The position numbers and the translations under genes were made by a program. This document shows positions 35,405 through 46,812 of a stretch of DNA of 64,000 bases, one piece after another. Position 1 is the first letter of the stretch, and every line of letters starts with the position of its first letter. Location: positions 868,001 to 932,000 of the forward strand of contig JANTQA010000048.1 in assembly GCA_027625915.1 (NCBI GenBank). Direction: 5' to 3'. Origin of the DNA: Anaeramoeba flamelloides (lineage: Eukaryota; Metamonada; Anaeramoebidae). The notes beneath the pieces were generated by a model that saw only the letters and a program-made list of their open reading frames with translations, did no database searches and was not told the origin of the DNA.

Positions 35405-38400
35405 ATGAGTTTTCAAGAAGAAATAAATGAAAGTGGTTCGGAAAATTCCACTGACTCTTCAACCTCAAGTGAGTCAGACGATTATTTCGATCTTCAAACA
35501 GCCAAAGCAACAAACCTAACAAAGCTACTCTCAGAAAATGTACATTCTCTTTCCAAAATGGTTGAAAAGATCGGCTTTCCTCAAGACACACAAAGGTTTC
35601 GTGTAAACCTCAACTCTCTTCGAAGCCAAACAAGGCTATTATCAAAAAAAACAATAAAGTGTATTCAGAACTTGAGAGAAATTGCCGAATTGGGAACTGT
35701 AAGTGATTGGCGTTAATCTTCCTTTTGATATTTTTTTTCTTTTTCTTTTTCTTTTTTCAAATTTTGAATCCAAAATTGTTCTCGATGAGATCTTTTCTGT
35801 CAAAAACAAGATTAGACATTTGGAATTTAATACACTGTAATCTTTTTGAAAATAAACAATTGTTTTTAATTAAAAACATCAAAAAGAAAAGAAAAACTTT
35901 TCTAAAAAACAATTTTCTCCAATAAATCTGATCAGTTTTTACAAAATAAATAAACCACAAAAGCCAAAATTTGGGAATTATAAGCGAATTTATTGAGAAA
36001 TATTTTATTTTTTTCAACTTTTTGGAAGATTCTTGTTTCAAATAGGAAAAAATACGGTTGTTCGGCACTAAGTAAATGAAAATTTTTATTTCAAGTTCTC
36101 GCAATTTTTGTTCAGGAACAAATTACCTTTAAAAAAATCTTCAAGTAAATTTAATAGTAAGATTCCAAAAAATTTCACCACACCTTGAAATTGAAAAACC
36201 AAAAACAAATCTGATTACCAAAAGATCAGACTTACTTTTCAAGCTATTTTCCAAAAATGTATTCTTGTAAATAAAAATTTTAATCACATTTTTCTCATTT
36301 TTGTAAAAGTTCAATACCCAACTTATTTCCAATTTATTTCAAAAAAAAAAAAAATATTTTCTTTGAATGAAGAAAGAAATCTAATTGTTTGTGAAGAAAT
36401 TGTAAAAAATATACTTTAAAATTAAACCTACTAAGTTTTAAAATAACTCTGTATAAAAAATCCCCAACATTCCAAAAAAAAGTACAATAATTTTAAAACT
36501 CAATTAAACCAAGTATTAAGATTCTTGATTATATCAAAAATTTATAAATAAAGAATTTAAAAAATTTTAAAATTAATATATTTTTTCCAATTGAAAATAT
36601 TAAAAACACTATTAATAATTTAAAAAATAAATCAGTTAAAGGATTTCAAAAAATTGAGAATTTACAATATATTATTAACGAAGGAAATTTCTCTAATGTA
36701 AACCCAATTAAAAATAAAAACTATAAAAAATATTTTATTACAAATCAAAAATTTTTTAATAATTAGTTAATTAACCCTACTAATACAATAATAATGAATA
36801 TATTAAAAAAAGTTCAATTTTATTTATTCATAAAATGGGGAAATGAATGGAGTAGCTTTGAATTATAGACCAATTTCAATTAATCAAAGTTTACCAAGAT
36901 TATTTCTCACAATTTTATTTAAACTAATCGAAACTTGTTGGGAATTTATTCATAAATTTCTATTTGGGTTTCAAAAAAAATATGATACTCGAATTGTAGT
37001 CTTATATTTATTAAATACTTATAATAAGATAAAATCAAATAATGAAAATAAAAATGATAAAACTTATATTATAATGATTGATATAGCAAAATGTTTTGAT
37101 CCAATCAATTATAAAATAATTAGAAAATCAATTAAAAAATTTATTTTAAATAAAAATATCAAAAAAATTTTATTAAAATATTATCAAGGGGAAGGGCTTG
37201 GTATATCCCAAGGGGAGCCACTTTCACTTATTATATTTGTTCTAATTTCACATTTTTTTTAATTAAAAAACATACCATTAACAAGATCATTGTCAAATGT
37301 TTGTAGATGATTTAATTTTAATCATAAAATGAAATAAAATCAGGTAAATCAAAAATTAAATTCAATATATGAAATTATTATTCAATTTGGATTGAAACCT
37401 AATAAAGATAAAACAGTTATATCAAAAGATTTAAAAAAAAAAATTAAATATTTGGGTATTTATTACGATAAAATTTTAAATATAGTTTATAATTTAAAAA
37501 AGTCTAAAGAAACCTATAACAACTGCAAAAAATTATTCAACAACAATTCTATGAATAATAGTTTAAAAAATTAGATTATTTAAATCTTTTATATTAAGTC
37601 AATTAACATATGGATTAGATATTTTTAATAATGAAATAAAAACAATAAATTATTTAAATTCTTGGATTAATACATGTATTACTGGAATATACAAAATTAA
37701 CAGAAATACACCAATTATTATTTACAAAACAGAATTTAAAATAGAAAATATGATAATTTTATTAAATAAAAAAAAAATTTAAATTAAAAAATAAATGAAA
37801 TAACTAATCCCTTCATTATCTGGAAAAATTAATAAAATTTAATCAAAGAATAAATAATAAAATTAACTGGAATTCAAAAGATTTAAAAGAATTAAAAATT
37901 GAAATATATAAGTATACATATAATGAGTTGCTGAATTCCAAAAGTTAGAAGTGTAGATAGGTTTTCCAGAATTTAAAAGAAGTAGAGTTAAATCAAAGAT
38001 TTTAACACATTCTTTTGAATTCTGGAAAAACTAGGTACTCTACAGACACGTTTCTTTAGGTTTTCCAAAATTTAAAAGAATAGAGTAAAATCTCAAATTT
38101 TTTTCTATTCTTTTGGATTCTTGAAAACCGCCGTTAGGTTTTTTTTACTTTTTGAAATGTAAAGAAAATTTATTTAATTTTCTTTACATTCCAAAAATTA
38201 AAAAAAACCTAGGCACCCTACGACACTCAACAAAAATATTTCACAATAATTAAAAATCAAAATTATTTATTCACAACTCAAAAATATTTAAGTTATCCAT
38301 CAAGTTCAACAATTCTAAAATTCAGATCATTTACTAATTGCTTAAATAGATATTACTATGTAATTAATAAAAATTCAAATAAATTTTGTCCTTTATGTTT

Positions 38401-41400
38401 AAAATATAAACAAAAGCAAATTATAGAAAATATTGATCATTTTTTATTGGTAAGTCTTTTCTTTGAAAAGGGTAAATTAATACAACCAATTTATTCAACC
38501 TGTGAATTTTTTGTTTCCTTTTGTAATATAACCTGAAACAAAAAATTCACAGGTTGAACAAATTGGCGTATTTCATAACAAATTAAAAAAAAAATAAATC
38601 TTAATGAATTAATCTTAAATCAAGACTGTTTGAAATTATTTTCATTAATTGATAATCGTGGGATCTCTGATTTTATGCTTAAATTTCTGAAAGGGAATTT
38701 AAGTAAAAGGACATTATCGGGTGTTATTTACACGTCTTCAATAATAATACTAATAGACAGTTCGGTATTTTTTACTGAAATGAAAGATTTTGTGACAAAT
38801 CCTGTATTTTGTACAAATAAAATATTTTTTTCAAAAGAATTTTTACAGCTCTGATCTACTCTCAAAAATCCTTTTTGAATGGCCACTTAACTTTTAAAAT
38901 TGATTTTTTGTTGAAATTACCTTCTCTGATTAAAACAATTATGTTTGTTGAACGGTTCTTGAATAAAATTTTCAATAAAGACTTCTCAATATTTAAAATA
39001 GATGGAACCAAATCTTGGACCAAAATAATTAGAACATGAAATTCTAAAGATATTTATTTTAATTTTAGAGAATTTGAAACTTAGTTATTTTAATTTTAGT
39101 AGTTTTGTTTTGTTACAAAATCTTTCATTTCGGTAAAAAATACCGAAATGTCTATTAGTATTATTATTGAAGACGTGTAAATAACACCCGATAATGTCCT
39201 TTTACTTAAATTTTCTTTTATAAATTTAAACATAAAATCATAGATTTCAGGATTGTTCAAGGTAAAAATATACTCAATTTTTCTTTACTGGTATTTGAAT
39301 TATAAATTGGAAAAAATTTTCACTTCAATTTCCTTTTTCTAATAGAGATCGAAACCAAAAATTACACCATCCTGCTTTTTTAAGAACTCTATTTCGATTA
39401 GAAAAATATGGAAAATAAAGTGAATTTTTTTCCCCATATCTAATTCAAATGTCAGTATGGCAAAAAAGTGAAAACAAAAAAAGACAAAAAAAAAAAAAGG
39501 AAAAAAGAAATTTAAAAAGAGTTTATAAGAAGCAATTGGGAAAAAATCTAAAAAAAAACCAATACTATTTTTAATTAAGAACATCCCAAAATCACACCCA
39601 CAATAATTTTGGTTGATTTAATAATTTGGTAATTGATCATGAATGTTCAGTTGGGGATCGTTACTTAAGTTGTTGTAATTTCTTTTTTCTTTTTTGATCT
39701 TATTTACTTTAAACCTTTGGTCATTTTTAGGCTTTTCCTTTTTTGTTTTTAGTTTTCAAGTTACTCATACTTTCATGTTCCAGTGTCACAGTATTAGCAA
39801 GTAACCACTTGATCTTTTTGCTTTGTAACTCTTCTTCTGAATATAAAGAAGATTCAGCCAGGGAAAAATGGAAAAAAATAAAAATAATTATTATTAAAAT
39901 TAACATAAAATGTGAATTTTCCATTTTGTATTTTCAAATTTCTTGTAAAGATATCCTTGACTTTTAACAAAGTGTTAGCTTTTCAACAACCACCTGAAAT
40001 ATACATTACCATTTTTTTTTTAATATTATGTATAATCCTTAATATTGATTAATATGTCCCTACGACCCAAAAAACACAAAAAATGAAAAACTGATCAAAT
40101 ACTTTCCATTAATACAATTAAAAAAACTAAATGATAAAATAAAAATAAATAAAGTTTCAATTTAACTTTTTCTTGAAAACATTTTTTGCCAAAATCATTG
40201 AATTCAAACTTGTAATTATGTATATTTTTAGATACACTATCTTGTTTTAACTCATTTACAAAAACAAATTCTAAATTATGGGAATTTTCTTTTCACAAAA
40301 GGCACTAATTTGGTCCTCAAATGTTTTTTTTAGTTTTAAATGGTAAAATAAAAAAAAAGTTAAACTAAAAGGATAAACTTTCTTGGAAAAGCATTCTAAT
40401 TTAATATATTAACTTATTCTTTGATTTCAAACTTTTCTCAACCCCAATTCTTCAAAAAAAAATAAAAAAGTGCACTTTAATTCCAAAAAATATTTTCGAT
40501 ATTCAAAAGTTGAGACTGTTTTTATTCTAAAAAAAATTATCACAGTGTTTAATTGAATTAAGCTATAAGGTTAGATTTCGAAAAATATTAATCAGAAAAA
40601 AATAGTGCTTAATTTTATTAAGGACATATTCTACAAAAAACAAAAATTCAAGAAATTCACGGATTCAATTAAACGAATTAATTGAAAAGAAATCTTTTAA
40701 TCTACATGACTCAATTTTCACCTTTGTTTGAAAATAAATTAATAAATAAAATTTCTTAATAAGTAATTTACTATATATTTTTTTTATATATATTTTATAT
40801 ATATTTTTAATAATTATTTTAGGATCATGCAAAATGTGAAAAATTAAATAATTATTTTAATGTACTTTTCAACAGATTCAAATCATTGGACGAACTTTCA
40901 ATAAAAAAACAAAAAGAATATGTACCAACAGAAAAAGAGTAATATTTATTTTGTAAATATATAAAAAAAAATAAATAACCATATAATAACATTTATGAAA
41001 AATACTTATTCTTTAAAAAATGTATTATTTTTACTCTCTCATAAAAAATTATTATTATTTCATTAGAAAAAATGAAAAATATTATGAAAAAGAACAAAAA
41101 ATTAGTTTAATAGACGATCAAAAAGACAGAAAGAAAATGGAAATCTTTTATCAAGAACAAGAAATTCTGATGAAAAACGAAATTATAAAGGAAACAACAG
41201 AAGGGATACTTACAATAGAAACGGAATTAAATGATGTTAACGAAATGTTTAAAAATATGGCAAAGTAAATTTTCAGAAATTAATTTTTAAATTTTTTTTT
41301 CTTTATTTTTATTTTTTCTTCAGGGATAAGTTTCACATCAAATGCTAACAATATTAAATTATAATATTACTTCACATTGCAATTTTAATTGTATAAATCT

Positions 41401-44400
41401 TGAAAATTAAATACTTTGTCCTATTTGGAGATTGATATTAAAAGAAAAGTTACATTATAATCAAAAATAATAAAGAAAATAGCCAAAGTGTAAATATAAA
41501 CAAGTCATTTCCATTTTAATTTTGTTATTGAATAAATTTATAAATATGTTACATTTCTATTTAAAGAAAGATTTTTTTCAATAATAGACTTGAAATTTAA
41601 TTTCAGTAACAAATTGTTTGAAAATACTATATCTTTGGTGCTACCATATTAAACAAAAGATACCAAATCCCATTGAAATCTTCAAAAAGGGATATGTGAA
41701 AATTAAGAGGAGAAAACTTAGGGGTCGAATTTCCAAGGGATTCAAAAATAAAATATCAAATAAAGTGAAATGTCTAGTATCCCTTTTTAATCTCTTCTCA
41801 AATTTATCTGACTATTAATGTTCAAAATACAATACAAATTGTTTTAGAAATTTTAATTTTCTTTTTTTAGAGAAAATTCAAAAAAATAGCTCATTAATTA
41901 ACTATAATACGTAACATTTAATTTGAAAAATCATTCAGATCTACAAAAACTCTATTTTAAAAAGTTTTTAGAATTCAAAAAAAAAATAATTTTTAAAAAT
42001 AAAAATGTTTTGTTCAACTTTTAACAAGGTGGCTAACTTTAACAAACCAAACCTAAAAATAAAAAAATATCAAAATTTAAATTTAAACTTTTGAAAAAAA
42101 CAGAATATATTTAATGGGAAAATTATTCCTTTTCAAATTTTATCAAATTTCAAAATTGATTAAATTCTAAATTTTTTCAAAATGGTCAATTCTATTAAAA
42201 ATAATTGGTTGTAGGTATTTAAAACCCCCTTTCCAGGTAGGTTAAGAACATTTTAGAGTAGGTTTGGATGGTTTGGATGGTATGTTAGAGAATTTTGTCC
42301 AGGATTTTGAAAAAAAAAAAAATAATTAAGAGACCAATTAGACTTGTATCACTTGTTAAAAGGGTTAAAAAATTTCACTTAACTTTGGTGGTTAAAACTA
42401 GTTTTTCGAACGACATTTTTAACAATATTTAGTATTGATGATTTCAACATTTTGGATTTTTCTACAATTTTTGTAATAAAATACTTGAGTCACAAAATAA
42501 TCTTTTTGATTTTTCCTCCCACAATTATTAAAAATCATATAAAACTTTCATAGAATAAAAATAATAATCAAGAAAATCTTCAAAAATACAAAAAAATTCA
42601 AAATGACCAAATTTGAAATTTTATAAAAGACACAATTTAATGAACAAAAATATTTTTAAAAAGTTTTGATAATATATCAATCATTGATAACTATCTGATT
42701 ATTATTATCAATGAAAACTATATTATTGAAACTAACGTTTTTTATAGGTTCGATTTGGAAAAAATCACTTTGTTATAATAAGAGTTTGGCCTGTAAGAAC
42801 GAAAAAAAATGAGATTTTTCGAAGTGATATAAGATGATATTGATGAGTTCGAAGAACGAAGATTAATATCCCCTTAGCACCAGAAAAATATCATATTTTG
42901 AGTCTGGAAGGAGAACCAAAACAAGTAATTATAACAAGGTGATTTTTCAACAAATAAAACAATATGAAATGCTATTTATTTTTGGCAACTCGGTCTCCAA
43001 CTCTACACAATAAAGACAATAAACAAACAAAAACAAGTAAAAACCTAATTGGCTATTTTTCAATGGTAATTTGAAGAAATTATTCTTCAAAGGATCGTTT
43101 TCTCTCAATGAAGTATATCAAAAACATTGAAGTTAAATTTTACTATTTTCTCCATTGAAGACAAAACTTGATTTAAAATCCCACAGAAACAAACTAAATC
43201 GTATAACTTTTCAATTCTACACCACCACCCACTTTATTTCACAATTTTAGAAACAACCCAGGCCGATCAAACATAAAAACCGCATCTATCATGCGTTCTT
43301 AATAGTGACCTATTATGAACTATTCCTCTAAAAATTTCTTGACTTGACGTAGTAAAATAAAATGTATTTTTTTTTTCTAATTTCAAAAATTTGTAAATAT
43401 GTTTTTTTCTCATTTTCAAAATTCTTCTATAAGTGGTCTTTTTTCTGCTTTTTTCACAGAAAAAAGAGACCAAACGTTTTTAATTTTTTTAAAAATGATA
43501 TCGATTTCTTTCGAACCAAAACCAAAAACACTGTTTAGTGTTCGGCATTGTTTTTAAGCAAAGAAAGGGAATTCATTCAATTTACAACCTTTAAGGAATA
43601 ATTGAAGGAATTTTTTCTTTGTCATCTATTGGACAAATAATTGGGCTACTTGAACCAAATAAATTTTCCAATGTAGTAAATCCTTGAGCGCGGCGATCTT
43701 TTGGGATTTCTGAGATTAAAAACGCCGCAAAAAAAAATTAGTTAAACTCTTCTAAAATAACTTTATATAATATTTTTAAAGTCAAATTTATTTGTAAAAT
43801 ACTTCTTATTTTACTCAAATTGAATTGAAAAGAAAAAGATCAGAAAATTTTCAAACTTTTCCTAATAACCTAATGATTTCCCAAAATCTTTCCACAGTGA
43901 CTTCAATACTATCCTTAACTTTATAGAGTCCTAATATCTTTCTTATCAGTAGTTGTCTAGAATTATATACTTTTAATTTTTACAAAGAAAAAGTTTGAGT
44001 TGAAATAAAAATATAGCATATTTATTAAATTTTTAGAAAAAAATTAAAATATAATTTTCAAAAATCTACTTTAAAATTAAACATAAAATGAAAAATAAAT
44101 AACAATGAATAATATACATTTTATTTTTATTTAATATCATAATTCATCGATTTATTCCATATAAAAACTTTTTAAACCCTTTTCAATACAAAAAAAAGCA
44201 ATGATGAATTTAACCCCCCCCCCAAAAAAAAAAAAAAAAAAAAAATCCAATTATTTTTGAAATAATGTTATATTTATAATAGATTTATTTCGATATTTTT
44301 ATCTTGAGAAAATCCAAATGAAAAAGTTTCATTTTTTTTTATTTTTCAAATACTCTTTTCGATAGAGTTATTGATTTATTAATTATATATACGATTGGGT

Positions 44401-44687
44401 CAGATATGTGGATTAATAACTGTTTTAATATTAATTTAATTATTTCAATTTTATTAAATATAAAATATTATAGAATTGTCAATGATCAAAAAGATGACAT
44501 TAACCAACTGCAGCAAAATGTGGTTGAAACAAACCAATCAATTATAGAAGGTAATGTTGATTTAGAAGAAGCTGCCGAGATGGATAACCAATCAAGACCC
44601 TTAAGAAAAATTTTTTTAGCCTCAGTAATTGCTTTATTTATTTTTATCTTGGTATTAATTATAGTCGGGATAGCTAAAGCAGATTAA
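35405..44687 (+). CDS. Qa-SNARE (syntaxin, endosomal syntaxin-7/Pep12-like)
   Basis: Exons 35405-35698, 40823-40938, 41067-41264 and 44474-44687 splice in frame (donors GTAAGT, GTAATA, GTAAAT; acceptors TTTTAG, CATTAG, TTATAG) to 273 residues, a normal syntaxin length. Exon 1 has an acidic Ser-rich start, then KIGFPQDTQRFRVNLNSL, which matches the first Habc helix of syntaxin-7 relatives. The SNARE helix starts in exon 3 (EGILTIETELNDVNEMFKNM) and continues in exon 4 (IVNDQKDDINQLQQNV). Gln208 is the zero-layer residue. The tail anchor IFLASVIALFIFILVLIIVG spans about 249-270. Such proteins drive fusion of endosomal or vacuolar membranes. The intron sizes are 5124, 128 and 3209 nt; the long ones are filled with mobile DNA. 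Organelle placement is inferred from the Habc likeness. Confidence 0.9.
36366..36552 (-). repeat. Right arm of the inverted repeat flanking syntaxin exon 1
   Basis: Reverse complement of 34640-34832 with moderate divergence (GAAGAAAGAAATCTAATTG, CTGTATAAAAAATCCCCAA, AACCAAGTATTAAGATTCTT). The element in which the arms originated is unknown; the pair may be two copies of one repeat in opposite orientation. Confidence 0.75.
37945..38232. repeat. Three tandem hairpins inserted in the LINE
   Basis: First stem: AGGTTTTCCAGAATTTAAAA with its mirror TTTTGAATTCTGGAAAAACT. Second: AGGTTTTCCAAAATTTAAAA with TTTTGGATTCTTGAAAACC. Third: ATGTAAAGAAAATT with AATTTTCTTTACAT, inside AGGTTTTTTTTA and its mirror. 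Outer ends GTGTAGATAGG and CCTACGACAC are inverted. Relatives of these blocks occur at 16120-16325. Confidence 0.7.
38486..38566. repeat. Near-perfect 32-bp hairpin inside the LINE
   Basis: The arm at 38486-38517 (CCAATTTATTCAACCTGTGA onward) pairs with 38535-38566 at 31 of 32 positions around a 17-nt loop. It separates two LINE coding pieces. The near identity of the arms suggests a recent origin. Confidence 0.85.
38649..39260. repeat. Element with about 150-bp terminal inverted repeats
   Basis: The left arm (38649 to about 38805) and right arm (about 39106-39260) share TAAAAGGACATTATCGGGTG, TTATTTACACGTCTTCAATA and AATACTAATAGACA in mirror orientation. An open frame of 74 codons at 38630-38854 runs along the left arm and is not a gene. 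A spacer of about 300 bp between the arms carries nothing recognisable. A non-autonomous foldback transposon. Confidence 0.8.
39288..39455. mobile_element. TA-flanked MITE, CTGGTATTTG/GAAGTGAAAA family
   Basis: A 168-bp element between TA dinucleotides. Its ends CTGGTATTTGAATTATAAAT and, in reverse complement, CTGACATTTGAATTAGATAT are inverted repeats that extend into AAAATTTTCACTT. Another full copy is at 63429-63593 and a diverged one at 8290-8650. TA flanks suggest Tc1/mariner mobilisation. Confidence 0.7.
39480..39725 (+). repeat. Interspersed direct repeat, also at 47330-47580
   Basis: Shares TTTAAAAAGAGTTTATAAGA, the ACACCCACAATAATTTTG block, GAATGTTCAGTTGGGGATCG and TTGTAATTTCTTTTTT with 47330-47580 in the same orientation. 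No coding potential and no clear ends. Confidence 0.65.
40052..40629 (+). repeat. 580-bp interspersed element, ATATGTCC family, copy 2
   Basis: Close match to 22062-22640 along its full length, bounded by ATATGTCC and GGACATAT. It lies about 190 bases before the acceptor of syntaxin intron 1. Confidence 0.8.
42747..42960. repeat. Small inverted-repeat element (MITE candidate)
   Basis: AAAAAATCACTTTGTTATAAT at about 42759-42779 is mirrored by ATTATAACAAGGTGATTTTT at about 42928-42947; the match continues more loosely outward. No coding potential. Target duplications were not resolved. Confidence 0.6.
43591..43709 (-). pseudogene. Exon-like island on the minus strand in syntaxin intron 3
   Basis: Read on the minus strand, an acceptor TTTTTAATCTCAG precedes an open stretch coding IPKDRRAQGFTTLENLFGSS and SPIICPIDDKEKIPSIIP, then a stop. 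Base composition (GCGGCGATC, GAGCGCGG on the plus strand) stands out sharply from the intron. It looks like the terminal exon of a gene, but no upstream exon could be found at higher coordinates. It may be a gene fragment carried in by a mobile element. The protein is not recognised. Confidence 0.35.
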
Positions 44688-46380
44688 GTCTACCCAATAT
44701 TAATTTTTATCTAAAATAGAATTATTTTTCTTTTTCTTTACTTTTATTTACATGCTTTTTGTAACTCTATTTTTTACTTTTATTCAATATTTCTTACCTT
44801 TAACTCAAATATTGTTATTACTAATATTTTGACTTTATCAATAAAAATTAAAATCTTGAAAACAAAACAATTGAAGAACCTCCCCTTTTTTTCTATTTTT
44901 TATTACCATAAAAAGATAATTTTATAATTTAGATTGCTCAGAAGACTACCAATTATAAGAAATTAATTTATATTAAAGATGGGTTTTATATATACTCTTT
45001 TATAACAATTACAATCCATTTACAAATGAAAATAAAAAAAAAATAAATAATTATTTATTATTTAGGCTAGGAGTTGTTAACTTTACTTGTAAGCTATTTC
45101 CAATAAAGTGTAGGCAAATTTATTTTAAGGGAATAATCTTTATTAAGGAAGTAAGTACATTTTACAATTTTTAAAAAATTTTAATTGTATGAACATTACT
45201 GAAAAAATATTTTTTGAGTGAGGAGATATTGAAACTAATAAACTCAAATATCATTTGATGCTCAATTGGTGAAAAGAATCAAAGTAATTCAGAGTTGAAT
45301 CTTTCATTTTTCGATTTTTAATGATTTTATTTGATTTTATTTTTGGGTTTTATTAAATTTGATTTTGGATCTAGAGATGTGTTTATACTAACGATTTAAA
45401 TTAATCATAAACAGTAAACCAAAAAATAGACTCGAAAAGGTGAGTATTTGAAACAAATCTTTTCTTTTAGAAGACCAAACACGAAAGATCACCTTTCCAA
45501 ATAAATTTGTTGAAATAAAAAATCAGAAAAAAAAAAATATTCAATAAAAGTCTATTTTTAAAGATTTGTTTTATTTTTTCTTCTTACTTTGTATGAATAA
45601 AAACAATTTTTTACCTTGAATTTTTGGCCCCATTACTATTTATTATTATTTTACAAAAGATTTTGTTGCAAATTAACTTTCAAAATTTATTTTACAAATA
45701 TTTTTATCAAAAAATTCAAAAAACAAAGCAGAATTATTCCAAAAAATAAAGTCAAGGAATTGAATTCTTGGAATCAAATTAACAATTATAAAAAGATTCA
45801 ACCCAAAAAAAAGAAAATTTTTGAAAAAATTTCAACCTCGGATTCCGAAGTATTTTTTTGAGTTTTCCAATAATGGAAAATAAATAATTATAAAATCAAA
45901 CAAATTTGTCCAATAAATCCTCACTAACAAGAAAAATTTGTAAAGTACGCTATTTTTCTGTTTAAAACTAGAATTAGATGAACTAAATCAAAATATGAAT
46001 TCAGAATTCATTTTGGAAATTCTTTAGAAATAAAAAGAAATTTTTTACTCTAAAATTTTCCAAACAAAATTATTTCGATAAAGAATAAAAAAACAAAACT
46101 AAATTAAGAATAAGTAATTGTGTCAAATGTTATAGATAAGATCAAGAAATAAATAATTTTTATTTATTTTTTCTTACTCAATTTTTTCATTTTTTTGAAT
46201 TCCGTTTTTTTGTTTGATATGAAAATATTTTATAAGGGAATATATCTCACTCAGAGTATTTCTTAAATTTTCAATTTGTTTGGCTAAAGAAATGATTTTA
46301 AGAATTAAGTTTCACATAAAAGTGACAGTCAAAAAATGAAAAATGTACTTACCCTCTTAAATTATTTCACCTCAATTTAA
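44688..46380. other. Intergenic region after the syntaxin, no confident gene
   Basis: The 3' flank has several AATAAA-like strings (for example 44838). A Lys-rich frame at 45616-45861 (ending KIFEKISTSDSEVFF) and a short open stretch near 45973-46025 (LDELNQNMNSEFILEIL) look mildly coding-like but could not be joined or recognised. Confidence 0.35.
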
Positions 46381-46812
46381 TAGAGATTGAGAAAATTTTT
46401 TGCCAATAACTTAGATTTGAAAACATCTGTTTATTTTCATATATTAAACATATTTCTTGATAAGGAACCTTATTTAGAAATTGGTCAAAAAATAAAATAA
46501 TAGAAACTAGTCACTTAAAATATATCTTTTAAAATCAATCTTCACAAAACTATTAGAATACCCAAAATCATTAACGAAGATTAATCGATTCTTGATTTTA
46601 ATTCGATTTTTACTTATTATTGTATTAAATAAATAAAATTAAATAAAATTACTAATCTGGATTTTATAGGATATTTTTTAGGTGTTAAAATTGGGTTTTA
46701 TTATTTTTTTTTTTTGACCAATTTCTTAATAAGGATTCCTTATCAAGAAATATGTTTAATATTGAAAATAAAAAAACCGTTTTCATAACTTATCTAATCT
46801 CAACAAATTTTC
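46381..46812. repeat. Inverted-repeat element with about 100-bp arms
   Basis: The left arm (46381-46492) and right arm (46715-46812) share TATTAAACATATTTCTTGAT, AAGGAA.CCTTATT and GAAATTGGTCAAAAA in mirror orientation. The left half is also present at about 4506-4710. The frame at 46752-46967 that starts in the right arm is not supported as a gene. Confidence 0.75.

Larger units (their letters stand above)
36590..38648 (+). mobile_element. Decayed LINE (non-LTR retrotransposon) reverse transcriptase
   Basis: The RT motifs appear in order. NNLKNKSVKGFQ (N-terminal block) is near 36620. NYRPISINQSLPR, FGFQKKYDT, IMIDIAKCFDPINY (motif A) and GISQGEPLSLIIFVL (motif B) lie within 36843-37262. QMFVDDLILI (motif C) is near 37293. 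GLKPNKDKT and KYLGIYYDK are near 37390-37460. A C-terminal zinc-knuckle block (FCPLCLKYKQ...ENIDHFLL) lies near 38385-38450. A trailing piece (NLNELILNQDCLKLFSLIDN) reaches 38648. Several stops and frame shifts separate the pieces and no endonuclease start is seen, so it is 5'-truncated and dead. Two hairpin elements (37945-38232 and 38486-38566) interrupt it. The C-terminal CCHC-like motif fits many LINE clades; the clade is not assigned. Confidence 0.8.
35699..40822 (+). other. Syntaxin intron 1 (5.1 kb), filled with mobile elements
   Basis: Donor GTAAGT, acceptor TTTTAG, phase 0. It contains, in order: the right arm of the inverted repeat (36366-36552), a LINE relic with hairpin insertions (36590-38648), a long inverted-repeat element (38649-39260), a TA-flanked MITE (39288-39455), a repeat shared with 47330-47580, and copy 2 of the ATATGTCC family (40052-40629). 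All this DNA must be spliced out for the syntaxin to be made. Confidence 0.85.
41265..44473 (+). other. Syntaxin intron 3 (3.2 kb)
   Basis: Donor GTAAAT within the phase-2 codon AA|A; acceptor TTATAG. The intron splits the SNARE helix next to the zero layer. It contains a small inverted-repeat element (42747-42960), an antisense exon-like island (43591-43709) and a C10A23 run (44214-44246). A Lys-rich 66-codon frame at 41618-41818 has no support as a gene. Confidence 0.85.

Noticed and set aside
38630-38854. 74-codon frame beginning MKLFSLIDNRG
   Set aside because: Starts in the LINE tail and runs through an inverted-repeat arm, so it is a chance join.
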